Assembly (NCBI RefSeq): GCF_000444875.1
Contig: NC_021985.1
Location: 806,001-870,000 of the forward strand
DNA from: Streptomyces collinus Tu 365
GTDB taxonomy: Bacteria; Actinomycetota; Actinomycetes; Streptomycetales; Streptomycetaceae
Reading direction: 5' to 3'
DNA: 64,000 nucleotides
Shown here: positions 23,202-32,055 of the stretch, in pieces
How positions within the stretch are numbered: the stretch's first letter is position 1
Layout: every line of letters begins with the position of its first letter
Notes under the pieces: generated by a model
The model's input: only the letters and a program-made list of their open reading frames with translations
Told to the model about the DNA's origin: nothing
Database searches by the model: none
Program-made: the position numbers and the translations under genes

Positions 23202-24854
23202 TCAGAGCCTGGCGCCGAAGTCCTGGGTCCACCAGGGGCCGCCCGAGCCCCGGTGGACGCCGACGCCGATGTCCTTGAACGAGCAGTTGAGGATGTTGGC
23301 ACGGTGGCCGGGGCTGTTCATCCATGAGTCCATCACGGACTGCGGGGTCTGCTGGCCCTTGGCGATGTTCTCCCCGTACGTGGACCAGCGGTAGCCCGCC
23401 GCGGTGATCCGCTGGCCGGGGTCGGCGCCGTCGGGGTTGGTGTGCTCGAAGAAGTTCCGCGCGGCCATGTCGTCGGAGTGGCCCTGCGCGGCCTTCTCCA
23501 GTTGCGGGTCCTCGGTGACGGGCCCGCAACCGGCGGTTGCCCGCTGCTGGTTCACGAGCGCGACCACCTGGTCGACGGTGTCCGAGGACGTCGGTGTCGC
23601 GTCAGGGGTGGCGGCGGCGGTCGGCGTCGGGCGGACCGGGTGAGCGGGTGCCGAGGCGCTCTTCCTCACGGGCGCGGGGGCCTTGGGCGAGGCGTGCTTC
23701 TTCTTGTGGGCGGACGGCGAAGCGGACGCGGTCGCGGAGGCCGAGGGCGACGGCGTGGGCTCCTCGGCGCGGGGCGCGGAGAGGTCCACCACCGCATCGC
23801 CCGCCTCGCGCGCCGCGGTCGGCTCGTCGTTCGCGGCGCCCGCGCCGGTGCCGAAGTACCACAGCCCGCCGCCCGCGACACAGGCCGCCACGACGGCCCC
23901 GCCCACGGCCCGGCGCCGCAGGCGCCGACGGCGGCGGGCCTCGCCCCGGGAGGCCGTTTGGCCGCGGGCGGCGCCGCGGCGCCCGCCGCCGGAGGCGGCG
24001 TCGGCGGCGGGCCGGCCCTCGGCGGCCTCGGCCGGGGACGCCGTCCCGGCCAGGGCGAACCCGTCGGCCGGACGCGTCCGCGCGAGCAGCGCGGTCGAGA
24101 CGGCCACCAGGGCGAGGCCGGCCAGCAGGCCCTCCGCGGGCAGCAGACCGCTCCACAGCCCCGAGCAGCGCACGCATCCGCGGGCGTGCCGGGCTATGCG
24201 CTTGCGCCACAACGCCGAGGGGACGCCGTCCCAGGCGGCCAGCACACCGCGGAGCTCCTCGCACGGCGGCTGCGCGTCGAGGGCGCGCACCACCACACGG
24301 GCCGCCTCCAGTTGCGCCTTCATCCGCTGCACCCGGACCGCCGTGTGCGGGGGCGACAGCTCCAGGGCCGCCGCGACCTCGGCACGGGTCAGCTCTCCGG
24401 CGCACTCCAGCCACCACAGCGACAGCAGTCCCCGGTCGTCCGGCTCCAGCCAGCGGGTGGCGCGCGCGGTCTCCTGGCGCTGGCCGGACAGTTGCAGCTG
24501 CACGATGGTCAGGTCGACGAAGTCGGCGCCCGGATCGGCGAGGTCAGCCGCCTCCTCGACGGTGCCCGGGGCGAACTGCCGGTGCTGCCAGTGGGTGCGG
24601 ACCTGGTTCATGGCGATGGCCACCAGCCAGGAGCGGAAGCTCTCGGGAGTACGCAGGCCGCCCAGCGCGTCCAGGGCGCGGAGCATGGTCTCCTGCACCA
24701 CGTCGTCGACATCGACCGAGCCGTTCAAAGCACGTCCCACGATGTTGTAGACCAGCGGGAGGTACGCACTGACCAGGGCGTCCTGGGCGTGCGGGTCGCC
24801 CGCCCCGGCAGCGGTCACCAGTGCCGCCGACTCCGTCGCGTGCTGAGTACTCAT
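23202..24854 (-). CDS. fusion protein: ECF sigma factor, zinc-binding anti-sigma-like motif, membrane segment and secreted CAP/SCP domain
   Basis: 550 residues from ATG 24854 with AGGGAAG upstream. Residues 25-92 are sigma-70 region 2 (VDDVVQETMLRALDALGG, SFRSWLVAIAMNQVRTHWQ). Residues 135-192 are region 4 (LTRAEVAAALELSPPHTAVR). Residues 223-230 are HARGCVRC, the HxxxCxxC signature of zinc-dependent anti-sigma factors, with another Cys at 198. Residues 240-258 are hydrophobic, 307-315 are a string of Arg, and 316-336 form a clear membrane helix. A Pro/Ser/Thr/Lys linker leads to a CAP domain (425-550) with GHSDDMAARNFFEHTNPDG, YGENIA, SPGHRANILN and WTQDFG. So sensor, anti-sigma and sigma appear to be one chain. 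Regulated release by proteolysis is an inference. Confidence 0.88.
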   Translation of the reverse strand: MSTQHATESAALVTAAGAGDPHAQDALVSAYLPLVYNIVGRALNGSVDVDDVVQETMLRALDALGGLRTPESFRSWLVAIAMNQVRTHWQHRQFAPGTVEEAADLADPGADFVDLTIVQLQLSGQRQETARATRWLEPDDRGLLSLWWLECAGELTRAEVAAALELSPPHTAVRVQRMKAQLEAARVVVRALDAQPPCEELRGVLAAWDGVPSALWRKRIARHARGCVRCSGLWSGLLPAEGLLAGLALVAVSTALLARTRPADGFALAGTASPAEAAEGRPAADAASGGGRRGAARGQTASRGEARRRRRLRRRAVGGAVVAACVAGGGLWYFGTGAGAANDEPTAAREAGDAVVDLSAPRAEEPTPSPSASATASASPSAHKKKHASPKAPAPVRKSASAPAHPVRPTPTAAATPDATPTSSDTVDQVVALVNQQRATAGCGPVTEDPQLEKAAQGHSDDMAARNFFEHTNPDGADPGQRITAAGYRWSTYGENIAKGQQTPQSVMDSWMNSPGHRANILNCSFKDIGVGVHRGSGGPWWTQDFGARL

Positions 24855-25438
24855 CTGAAGCTTCCCTGTCCTCGATGCCGAACGCTGCTGTCCGATATCT
24901 GGGAGACCGCTCGGCGAGGCCCGGATAACAACTTCTTCGGAGACTCGTTCGAGTTCGTTCGACGAGAGGGTCGTCGCACCGGCTCACGACCGCAAGGAGA
25001 CAGATCACAACGGCCCGGCCGTGAACCGGCGTCAGACCGGCGTCGTCCTCTGGTATCCGGCCGGCGGGGCCGTGCCGGTCAGGCCGGACGGCGGAGCGCG
25101 TCGCCCGGGGCCGAGGAGGCGTGCCGGTGCCCGGTCGGTGAGCGGCGGCGTCGCCTCGGACCGGGTGCGTCGGGCCGCCGGCTCGCCGCGGAAACGCCGG
25201 GAGACCGGAGCGTGGCCCGGGCCGCCTGCCGACCGGCACACAACGGGCCTGTGGGCCGTGGTCGTTCGAGGCGACACCGACTGCTTCGCCCGGGCGCATC
25301 TACGTCGAGGGGCGCGGGGCCGCCCTGGACCGGCACGACCCGTGCGCCGCGAGACACAGTCGGCCGGACGACGGCGGGTCCGTCCGCCGGCGGACACACG
25401 ACCGGTCCACCGGCCCCGGTTGTCGGCAGCGGAGCCGG
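24855..25438. other. 584-bp region without a convincing gene
   Basis: Open frames on both strands are long only because of GC content; their products are low-complexity Arg/Gly/Pro/Ala with no domain. The part next to the ECF-fusion gene holds its promoter, including AT-richer DNA (TTGTTATCC on the minus strand) and the direct repeats at 24946-24962. I see nothing else of note in 25020-25438. Confidence 0.5.
24946..24962. promoter_or_regulatory. CGTTCGA direct repeats upstream of the ECF-fusion gene
   Basis: CGTTCGA occurs at 24946-24952 and 24956-24962, 10 bp apart, about 95 bp upstream of the ATG. One helical turn between copies suggests side-by-side protein binding. The binding protein is unknown. 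Confidence 0.35.
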
Positions 25439-26371
25439 CTAGGCCGGCCCCGGTGTGTCGAGGTCGAGGGCGGCCGTGTGCAGGGCCGCCGACACGCGGG
25501 CGACCGCTTCGGCCGGTGGGTGCGGAAGGCGGGCCAGGAGCAGGCGGCGCTGTTCCTGCGGGCCCCCGCGGACCGGCAGGACCCGTACGCCGGGCGGGAC
25601 GGCGGGAGCCAGGGCGGCCGGCACGGTCGTCAGACCGCAACCGGCCGCCACGAGATGCAGCTTGGCCAGCCAGTCCCGTGCCGTGAGGACGATCTCCGGC
25701 CGCTCGTCCAGACCCGGCCAGACGCCCAGCAGCCGGTCCTCGCCCGAGGAGGAGCCGGCGATCCAGCGCTGCCCGCGCAGGTCGGCGACGTCGGCGAAGT
25801 CGCCTCGGGCCAGCGGATGGGTGGCGGGCACCGCCAGGCGCAGGGGGCGCTCGCTGAGGGTGCGCAGCACCAGCGGGGGCGACTCGGCGTCCGGCGGACG
25901 GAACGGCGGCGCCGACGCCAGCACGGCGAGGTCCAGGCTGTCGGCGCGCAGGGCCCGGACCAGCGCCGGCGTGCTGCCGCCCTCTCGGCCCGAGACGTGC
26001 AGGTCCGGGTCGGTGCGGCGCAGTGCCGTCAGGGCCCTCGGCACCAGCACGGCGCCGGCGCTCGGGAACCAGCCGAGCCGGACCGTGCCCGCCTGGCCGG
26101 GCAGACCGGACAGTTCGCGCGCGGTCGCGTCGATCTCGCCGAGCACGACCGTGGCTCGGCGCAGGACGATCCGGCCGGCCGCGGTCGGCCGTACGCCGTC
26201 GCGCCTGCGCTCCAGCAGCTCGGCGCCGGCGGCCCGTTCGAGGGCCGCGATCTGCCGGGACACCGCCGACTGGGTGTAGCCCAGGGTGCCCGCGGCCGCG
26301 GTGAAGGTGCCCTGTTCGGCCACCGCGCGCAGGACGCGCAGTGCCGTGAGCGAGACATCCGTGAAGTCCAT
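25439..26371 (-). CDS. LysR-family transcriptional regulator
   Basis: 310 residues from ATG 26371. The winged helix is at residues 7-65 (LTALRVLRAVAEQGTFTAAA, GYTQSAVSRQIAALERAAGA). The effector domain (about 95-300) has the usual two-lobe pattern (LRLAVPATHPLAR, WLAKLHLVAAGCGLTTVPA). It is divergent from a short-chain dehydrogenase gene, 71 bp apart, which is the standard LysR target position. Confidence 0.92.
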   Translation of the reverse strand: MDFTDVSLTALRVLRAVAEQGTFTAAAGTLGYTQSAVSRQIAALERAAGAELLERRRDGVRPTAAGRIVLRRATVVLGEIDATARELSGLPGQAGTVRLGWFPSAGAVLVPRALTALRRTDPDLHVSGREGGSTPALVRALRADSLDLAVLASAPPFRPPDAESPPLVLRTLSERPLRLAVPATHPLARGDFADVADLRGQRWIAGSSSGEDRLLGVWPGLDERPEIVLTARDWLAKLHLVAAGCGLTTVPAALAPAVPPGVRVLPVRGGPQEQRRLLLARLPHPPAEAVARVSAALHTAALDLDTPGPA

Positions 26372-26405
26372 GACGACTGCGCATACTAGCGGTGCCGAAC
26401 TCTCG

Positions 26406-26435
26406 TTGGACGCATGGCATCCGGGTTCCTAGCGT
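26406..26435 (+). promoter_or_regulatory. promoter of leaderless SDR gene
   Basis: TTGGAC at 26406-26411, an 18-bp spacer and TAGCGT at 26430-26435 put the start of transcription at or next to the ATG at 26443. An imperfect inverted repeat (GGACGCATGGCATCC) lies within the spacer and could bind the divergent LysR protein. Confidence 0.55.
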
Positions 26436-26442
26436 GGTCCGC

Positions 26443-27330
26443 ATGAACGCATCGCGCATCGCCCTCGTCACGGGCGCCAACCAGGGACTGGGCCGCGCTC
26501 TGGTGGAGGGTCTCGCGGCCCGCCTCGACCCCGCCGACCTGGTGCTGCTGACCGGCCGCGACCCCCGGCGCGTCGCCGAGGCCGCCGACGAGGTGTCCCG
26601 CCTGCCGGGTACCCGCGGCCGGGTCCTGGGCCGGGTCCTGGACGTCACCGACACCGACGCCGTCGGCCACCTGGCCGGTGAACTCCGGGACGAGTACGGC
26701 GGGGTGGACGTCGTCATCTCCAACGCGGTCGCCCGGGTACTGCCCGACGAGTCGCAGGCCGCGCGCGCCGACGAGTTCATCGACGTCTCCAACGCGGCCA
26801 CGCACGCGGTGCTGCGCTCCTTCGGGCCGGTGCTGCGCCCGGGCGGCCGGCTGCTGGTCGTGGCCAGCAGCCTGGGCACGCTCGGTCACCTGGACCCGCG
26901 GCTGCACCCCTTGTTCGACGGCGCGAGCCTGGAGCAGGTCGAGCACGCCGTCGAGTCCTGGCGCCGCGCCGTCCGCGACGGGACCGCGGCCGAGGCGGGG
27001 TGGCCGCGCTGGCTGAACGTGCCGTCCAAGGTGGCCCAGGTCGCCGCCGTCCGCGCGGTCGCCGCCGGACGGCGGGCGCACGACCTCGCGGCCGGCACCC
27101 TGATCGCGTCCGTCTGCCCCGGCATGGTGGACACGGCGACCTCCCGCCCCTGGTTCAGCGACTACAGCCAGGCCCAGTCGCCCGCCGAGGCGGCCCGGAC
27201 CGTGCTCGGTCTGGTGTTCGCCGACGGCGCCGATCCCGCCTTGTACGGCGAACTCGTCCGCTTCGGCGAGCCGCTGCCCTGGCCCCAAGGCGCGCCCCTG
27301 GTGGAGCAGGACCGGATGCTCAGGCCGTGA
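26443..27330 (+). CDS. short-chain dehydrogenase/reductase (SDR)
   Basis: 295 residues from ATG 26443, with no ribosome site, in keeping with a leaderless transcript. The nucleotide site is VTGANQGLGRALV. DVTDTDAV and VVISNAVARV (in place of the usual NNAG) follow, and VVASSLGTLG holds the catalytic Ser. The usual YxxxK is not obvious; the equivalent area reads WLNVPSKVAQVAAVRAVA, so a Trp may take the Tyr position. PGMVDTATSRPW is typical of carbonyl-reductase-like SDRs. If the Tyr is truly missing, activity may be altered. Confidence 0.85.
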   Translation: MNASRIALVTGANQGLGRALVEGLAARLDPADLVLLTGRDPRRVAEAADEVSRLPGTRGRVLGRVLDVTDTDAVGHLAGELRDEYGGVDVVISNAVARVLPDESQAARADEFIDVSNAATHAVLRSFGPVLRPGGRLLVVASSLGTLGHLDPRLHPLFDGASLEQVEHAVESWRRAVRDGTAAEAGWPRWLNVPSKVAQVAAVRAVAAGRRAHDLAAGTLIASVCPGMVDTATSRPWFSDYSQAQSPAEAARTVLGLVFADGADPALYGELVRFGEPLPWPQGAPLVEQDRMLRP

Positions 27331-27353
27331 CGGCGGCCGGCCGGGCCGGACGC

Positions 27354-28805
27354 TCAGGGCTCCCGGTGCTCGTGCGCCGCACGCTCCAGTGCCTCGGCCT
27401 CTGCCTCGGCCAGCCGGGTCTCCGCCGCCACGTCGATCGAGCGGGTCAGGAGCCAGTACAGCAGCGCGGCGATCGGCAGCCCGACGAACAGGGAGATGTC
27501 GGCCCCGCCGAGCGCCCGGGCGGCCGGGCCCACGTACAGGGTGCCGACGGAGAAGAACGGGATCATGCAGACGAAGCCCACCAGGTAGGCGATGATGCCG
27601 TGCCACCCCCAGCGGCCGTAGATGCCGTTCGGGTTGAAGATCTCGGCGATGGCGTAGTGCCCGCGGCGCACCACGTAGTAGTCCATGAGGTTCACCGAGG
27701 TCCACGGGATGAACAGGTAGAGGACCAGCAGCAGGAAGTTCTCGAAGTTGTCCAGGAAGTTGGAGGTGGCGGCCAGCGCGCCGATCAGGGACAGTGCGGC
27801 GGTGAGGCCGAGGGTCAGCAGGCGCACGGCGAGCGTCGGCCGCACCCGCTTGAACGAGTCGATGGCGCTGATGAGGGTGAGGGAGCCGCCGTACATGTTC
27901 AGCGCCGTGACGGACACCAGCCCCAGCGCCGAGAAGAGCAGCACGACCGCGCCGAACCCGTCGAACACCTTGTCGCCGGCGGCGTTGATGGACGTGATCG
28001 TCTCGAAGCCCTTGCCGGACCACGCCGCCAGCAGCGCGCCGAGGACCATCAGCCAGATGCCGCCCAGCGCGGAGCCGAAGTAGGTCCAGTAGAAGGTCTT
28101 GCGGACGGTCACGTCCGGCGGGAGGTAGCGCGAGTAGTCCGAGACGTAGATCGCCCAGCTGATCTGGTAGCCGGCCACCACGCCGAACTGGGCCAGGAAC
28201 GGCGTCCACTTGAAGGCGCCGAGGTCGAAGGAGCCGGGCGGGTAGTGCAGGGTGACCAGGACGCCGACGGTGAAGACGCCGAAGATGACGAGGAAGGTGT
28301 AGGTCAGGATGCGCTCGGCCCGGTGGATGATGTCGTAGCCCACGAGCGCGATGACCAGGGCGATCACCGTGACCACGATCACCCAGAGGCTGACTGAGCC
28401 GTGCAGGGTGGTGTGCAGGGCGTCGGCGGCGAGGCTGCTGTTGAAGACGTTGAACCCCGCGTACTGCACATAGGCGAACAGCCACACCAGGAGGGCGCCC
28501 ACGTAGCCGAACTGCGGCCGGGACTGGATCATCTGCGGCAGGCCGAGCTGGGGCCCCTGGGCGGAGTGGAAGGCCATGAAGAAGGTGCCGATGACGGTGC
28601 CGGCCACGATGGCCAGGAGCGACCAGATGAGGTTGCCGCCCTGGGTGATGCTGACCAGCCCCACCGCGAGGGTGGCGATCTGCGCGTTCGACATGAACCA
28701 CAGCGGGCCGAGGTGCCAGAGCTTGCCGTGCCGTTCGTTCAGGGGGACGTAGTCGATCGACCGGACCTCGAGACCGGAGACCCTCGGCTCCGCTGATGTG
28801 CTCAT
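27354..28805 (-). CDS. NCS1-family nucleobase/cation symporter (cytosine/purine permease type)
   Basis: 483 residues from ATG 28805 with GGGAGGCGTC upstream. There are about twelve membrane helices. Family motifs: GLEVRSIDYVPLNERHG at the N terminus, WFMSNAQIATLAVG in helix 1, PQFGYVGALLVWLFAYVQYAG, and the C-terminal IPWTSVNLMDYYVVRRG. Members import cytosine, allantoin, uracil, hydantoins or thiamin precursors with Na+ or H+. No catabolic gene adjoins it, so the substrate is open. Confidence 0.9.
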   Translation of the reverse strand: MSTSAEPRVSGLEVRSIDYVPLNERHGKLWHLGPLWFMSNAQIATLAVGLVSITQGGNLIWSLLAIVAGTVIGTFFMAFHSAQGPQLGLPQMIQSRPQFGYVGALLVWLFAYVQYAGFNVFNSSLAADALHTTLHGSVSLWVIVVTVIALVIALVGYDIIHRAERILTYTFLVIFGVFTVGVLVTLHYPPGSFDLGAFKWTPFLAQFGVVAGYQISWAIYVSDYSRYLPPDVTVRKTFYWTYFGSALGGIWLMVLGALLAAWSGKGFETITSINAAGDKVFDGFGAVVLLFSALGLVSVTALNMYGGSLTLISAIDSFKRVRPTLAVRLLTLGLTAALSLIGALAATSNFLDNFENFLLLVLYLFIPWTSVNLMDYYVVRRGHYAIAEIFNPNGIYGRWGWHGIIAYLVGFVCMIPFFSVGTLYVGPAARALGGADISLFVGLPIAALLYWLLTRSIDVAAETRLAEAEAEALERAAHEHREP

Positions 28806-28979
28806 GACGCCTCCCGGACCCCGGTGTGCCTGCCTCGTCACATTGTCCGGCCCTGTTGCCCTGCTCACAATTCCCACGGAAACGGTCTCTTCGTGGCAGC
28901 GGTCACTTCGCGCGGCGGGCGATTTGTTTACGTTCGCAGTCCTGTGTCCCCGCACCCCGAACTGCCGAGGCCCCTGACG

Positions 28980-29897
28980 ATGGCGTACCTGACCCGCTTC
29001 CTGCCGCAGCCGCGCACCCCGCGAGGCGACCGCCCCCGGGCCCGGGGCGCGGCGGCCACCGGTCTGCTCGCGGCCACCGCCTCGGCACTGCTCGCGGCCG
29101 GCACGCTCGGCCTGGCCCAGCCGGCCGCCGCGGCGCCGGCCGGCTCCACCGCGAGCGGGTCCACGGCGGCCTCCTTCCCCGCCTCCGTGGGGGCGAAGGG
29201 CGAGGCGCGGGTGACGGCCGCGGTCTTCGACCTGGACGCGCCGGGCCGCGGCCCGGCGGTGTACGGCACCGACATGCCCTACGACACGGCGAGCATCATC
29301 AAGGTCGACATCCTCGCCTCGGTCCTGCTCAAGGCGCAGGACTCCCGGCACGCCCTGACCGCGAAGGAACGCGCCCAGGCCGAGGCCATGATCGAGCACA
29401 GCGACAACGCCGCGGCCAACGCCCTGTGGCGGCGCGTCGGGCTCGCCCCGGGCCTCAAGGCGGCCAACAAGCGGCTGGGGCTGACCGCCACCCAGGGCGG
29501 CCCCGGCCCCAAGTGGGGCCTGACCAGGACCACGGCGAGCGACCAGATACGGCTGCTGCGCGCGGTGTTCGACACCGGTCCGGCGCCGAAGAAGGGCGCG
29601 GCGCCGGCGCTCAGCGACGCGTCCCGGGCCTACATCCGCACGCTGATGAGCCGGGTCGCCACCGAGCAGTCCTGGGGTGTCTCGGCGGCCGCCGGCCCCG
29701 GGGCGGCGCTGAAGAACGGCTGGCTGCAGCGGGACACCACCGGGCTGTGGGACGTCAACAGCGTCGGCCGGATCACCACCGGCGGCCACCACTACCTCGT
29801 CGCGGTCCTGTCCGACGGCAGCACGTCGATGAAGGACGGTGTCGCGCTGGTGGAACGCGCGGCGCGGGCCGCCGTCTCCGCGACGACGGCCCACTGA
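28980..29897 (+). CDS. secreted serine hydrolase of the class A beta-lactamase/DD-peptidase fold
   Basis: 305 residues from ATG 28980 with GAGG upstream. An Arg-rich N terminus and long hydrophobic stretch (ATGLLAATASALLAAGTLGL) form an export signal ending near AAAA. The active-site triad of motifs is present: SIIK (TASIIKVDIL), SDN (EHSDNAAANALW) and KNG in place of KTG (ALKNGWLQRD). The Glu166-type residue of true class A beta-lactamases is not evident. A cell-wall-related hydrolase is as likely as a penicillinase. Confidence 0.85.
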   Translation: MAYLTRFLPQPRTPRGDRPRARGAAATGLLAATASALLAAGTLGLAQPAAAAPAGSTASGSTAASFPASVGAKGEARVTAAVFDLDAPGRGPAVYGTDMPYDTASIIKVDILASVLLKAQDSRHALTAKERAQAEAMIEHSDNAAANALWRRVGLAPGLKAANKRLGLTATQGGPGPKWGLTRTTASDQIRLLRAVFDTGPAPKKGAAPALSDASRAYIRTLMSRVATEQSWGVSAAAGPGAALKNGWLQRDTTGLWDVNSVGRITTGGHHYLVAVLSDGSTSMKDGVALVERAARAAVSATTAH

Positions 29898-29985
29898 CGC
29901 GACGACGGCCCGCTGACGGTGCCCTGACGGCGTGCTCACGGCCCGCTGACGGCAGGGCCGCGCGACCCGCCGACGGCGGCCGGGG

Positions 29986-30705
29986 TCAGGAGGGCCTCAC
30001 CGCCGTGACCGCGGTCGCGGTGACCTTGTTGTCGCACTCCGCGAACAGACCGTCCGACAGGGCGACCTGGTGGGCCCCGGCCCCGGGCAGGCCGACCACC
30101 AGCGTCGGGTAGGCGACGGGCTTCGCGCCGGACACGCAGTAGCCGTCGCCCTCGCCCTGCACCTGGACGAAGGTCAGCTTCACCCACGCCTTGCCGCCCG
30201 GCGCCACCCGCACGCTCGCCGCGGTCCCGGTGGGCGTCACCGTCAGCGGGCGGTTGTGCTGCGGGGAGCCGTTCCCGGCACCGGCCACGGTCGGGTGTCC
30301 CTCGAGGGTGCACGCCTTGCCCGAGGTGTTGGCGAACTGGATCACCGCCGACCCGACGCCGGTGCCGGACGGACGGTCGGCGGCCTGGTAGGCCGACGCC
30401 TCGAGGGCCGTGGCCGCACAGGCGGGCACCGTGCCGCCCGGGGCGCCGGATCCGGCGGACGCGGGGGCGGAGGTCGCGGGGGCGCCGGTGTGCGCGGAGC
30501 CGCCGCCCGTGGCGGGCCGTGAGGTCTCGGCGGCCGGGGTCGCCGGGTGGCTCGCGGTGGCCCGGGCGGTGGCCGTCGTCGGGGTCTTGGCCGGCGCGCC
30601 GCTCGCCCCGCCGCCGTCGCCCGGCCGGCAGGCGGTGAGCGACAGCGCGGCGGCGACGGCGGCCGCGGCGGACGCGGTGACACGGACGGTGGTGCGGTGC
30701 TGCAT
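29986..30705 (-). CDS. DUF4232-domain secreted lipoprotein
   Basis: 239 residues from ATG 30705. The signal ends in the lipobox LTAC (Cys26), so the protein should be anchored to the outer face of the membrane. A Thr/Ala/Gly/Ser-rich linker (27-90) is followed by a DUF4232 domain (about 93-235): VIQFANTSGKACTLEGHPTV, then WVKLTFVQVQGEGDGYC and VGLPGAGAHQVAL, with paired Cys. Function unknown; the domain is common in actinobacterial envelope proteins. Confidence 0.85.
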   Translation of the reverse strand: MQHRTTVRVTASAAAAVAAALSLTACRPGDGGGASGAPAKTPTTATARATASHPATPAAETSRPATGGGSAHTGAPATSAPASAGSGAPGGTVPACAATALEASAYQAADRPSGTGVGSAVIQFANTSGKACTLEGHPTVAGAGNGSPQHNRPLTVTPTGTAASVRVAPGGKAWVKLTFVQVQGEGDGYCVSGAKPVAYPTLVVGLPGAGAHQVALSDGLFAECDNKVTATAVTAVRPS

Positions 30706-30728
30706 GGGGTCCCCCGATGATCGTTACT

Positions 30729-30752
30729 GCGGTCGGTACCGCGGTCGGTACC
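30729..30752. repeat. two tandem 12-bp repeats upstream of the DUF4232 gene
   Basis: GCGGTCGGTACC is repeated twice without a gap and followed by a partial third copy (GCG). It lies 24-47 bp upstream of the minus-strand ATG, where a regulator or the promoter would be expected. Confidence 0.5.
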
Positions 30753-30981
30753 GCGTGGTCGGCCGGCTGTGAGCCGGTTCTCGCAGGCTCAGACAGACAC
30801 CACCTGAACAGGGGTTCCGCCGGGCGTTCGCTGTGACGCGGCCGTGACAGGACCCGGTCCTGACCGGCACGCGGGAAGCGTGTGAGGGGCCGGCGCGAGC
30901 GCCGTGGCGGCGTGGCGTCCCGGGCCCCGGCCGGGTTCCTGGTGAGGATGGCCCCCTGGGCGATCCGATCGGGAGGCGGGT

Positions 30982-32055
30982 ATGACGGTGAACCGAGTCG
31001 GCCTGGTCGTGCACGGCGGACGGGCACAGGCCGTGGCCGCCGGGCGCACCGTGCGCGAGTGGTGCGCCGAGCACGAGGTGGGCTGCACCGACATCGACGT
31101 GTGGCAGGAGGGCGAGCGGCACAGCTCCCGTGAGGAGATGGACGCCGCCGGCGACCCCGACCTCGTCGTCACCCTGGGCGGCGACGGCACCTTCCTGCGC
31201 GGTGCCCGGCTGGCGGCGCAGAGCGACGCCCTCGTCCTCGGGGTCGACCTCGGACGGGTCGGCTTCCTGACCGAGGTGCCCGCCTCGGCGGTGCGGGCCG
31301 CGCTGGACGCCGTACGGGAGGAGCGCATCGAGGTCGAGCACCGGATGCTGCTCACCATGCGGGCGTCGTGCCGGCTCGAGGTGCCCGAGCACATGGAGTC
31401 CATGGTGCGCTACGGGCGCGGACCGCTCCTGCCGGCGCCCCGGGTGCGGGCGGAGTGCGAGAGCGGGAACGACTGGGGTGTCGCCCTGAACGTGACCGCG
31501 CTCAACGACGTCGTCGTGGAGAAGGTGACCCGGGACCGGCAGGTCTCCGTCGGCGTCTACCTGGCCGGACGGCTGCTGGCGTCGTACTCCGCCGACGCGC
31601 TGCTGGTGGCAACGCCCACGGGCTCGACCGCGTACAGCTTCGCGGCCGGCGGCCCGGTCGTCTCGCCGCGCGCGGAGGGCCTGGTCTTCACACCGGTCGC
31701 CCCGCACATGGTGTTCAACCGGTCGGTGGTGGCCGCCCCCGACGAGCCCATCGCGTTCCGGGTGCTCGAGCGTTCGGGGCAGGCGCTGGTCAGCATCGAC
31801 GGCCAGGTGCGCGGTGTGCTCAACCCCGGGGACTGGATCGGTGTGTACGCCGCGCCGCGCCGGCTCAGGGCGGTCCGGCTGGGCCCCATGGACTTCTACG
31901 GCCGGCTGCGCGAGCGCATGAACCTCACCGACGCCCCGGCCGCCCTCGCCGACGGGGACGCCGCTCCGCTGTGGCCGGTGACCTCTCCCCCGCCCGGCGA
32001 CCTCGCGCACCTCGCGCTGCCGGCCGCTCCCGGCGACACCACGCGTCGGCCCTGA
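30982..32055 (+). CDS. nadK: NAD kinase (ATP-dependent), free-standing paralogue
   Basis: 357 residues from ATG 30982 with GGGAGG upstream. The catalytic GGDGT motif is in VTLGGDGTFLRGARL, the second conserved segment is ALNDVVVEKVTRD, and the Gly-rich NAD site is ATPTGSTAYSFAAGGPVV. It phosphorylates NAD to NADP. The usual Streptomyces nadK lies between tlyA-like and recN genes; this copy stands alone and carries about 50 extra residues at the C terminus (Ala/Pro-rich, low complexity), so it is probably a second, specialised copy. Confidence 0.9.
   Translation: MTVNRVGLVVHGGRAQAVAAGRTVREWCAEHEVGCTDIDVWQEGERHSSREEMDAAGDPDLVVTLGGDGTFLRGARLAAQSDALVLGVDLGRVGFLTEVPASAVRAALDAVREERIEVEHRMLLTMRASCRLEVPEHMESMVRYGRGPLLPAPRVRAECESGNDWGVALNVTALNDVVVEKVTRDRQVSVGVYLAGRLLASYSADALLVATPTGSTAYSFAAGGPVVSPRAEGLVFTPVAPHMVFNRSVVAAPDEPIAFRVLERSGQALVSIDGQVRGVLNPGDWIGVYAAPRRLRAVRLGPMDFYGRLRERMNLTDAPAALADGDAAPLWPVTSPPPGDLAHLALPAAPGDTTRRP

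Noticed and set aside
25021..25686. 221-residue plus-strand frame in the gap before the LysR gene
   Set aside because: Arg/Gly/Pro-rich, runs antisense into the LysR gene, and has no ribosome site or domain.
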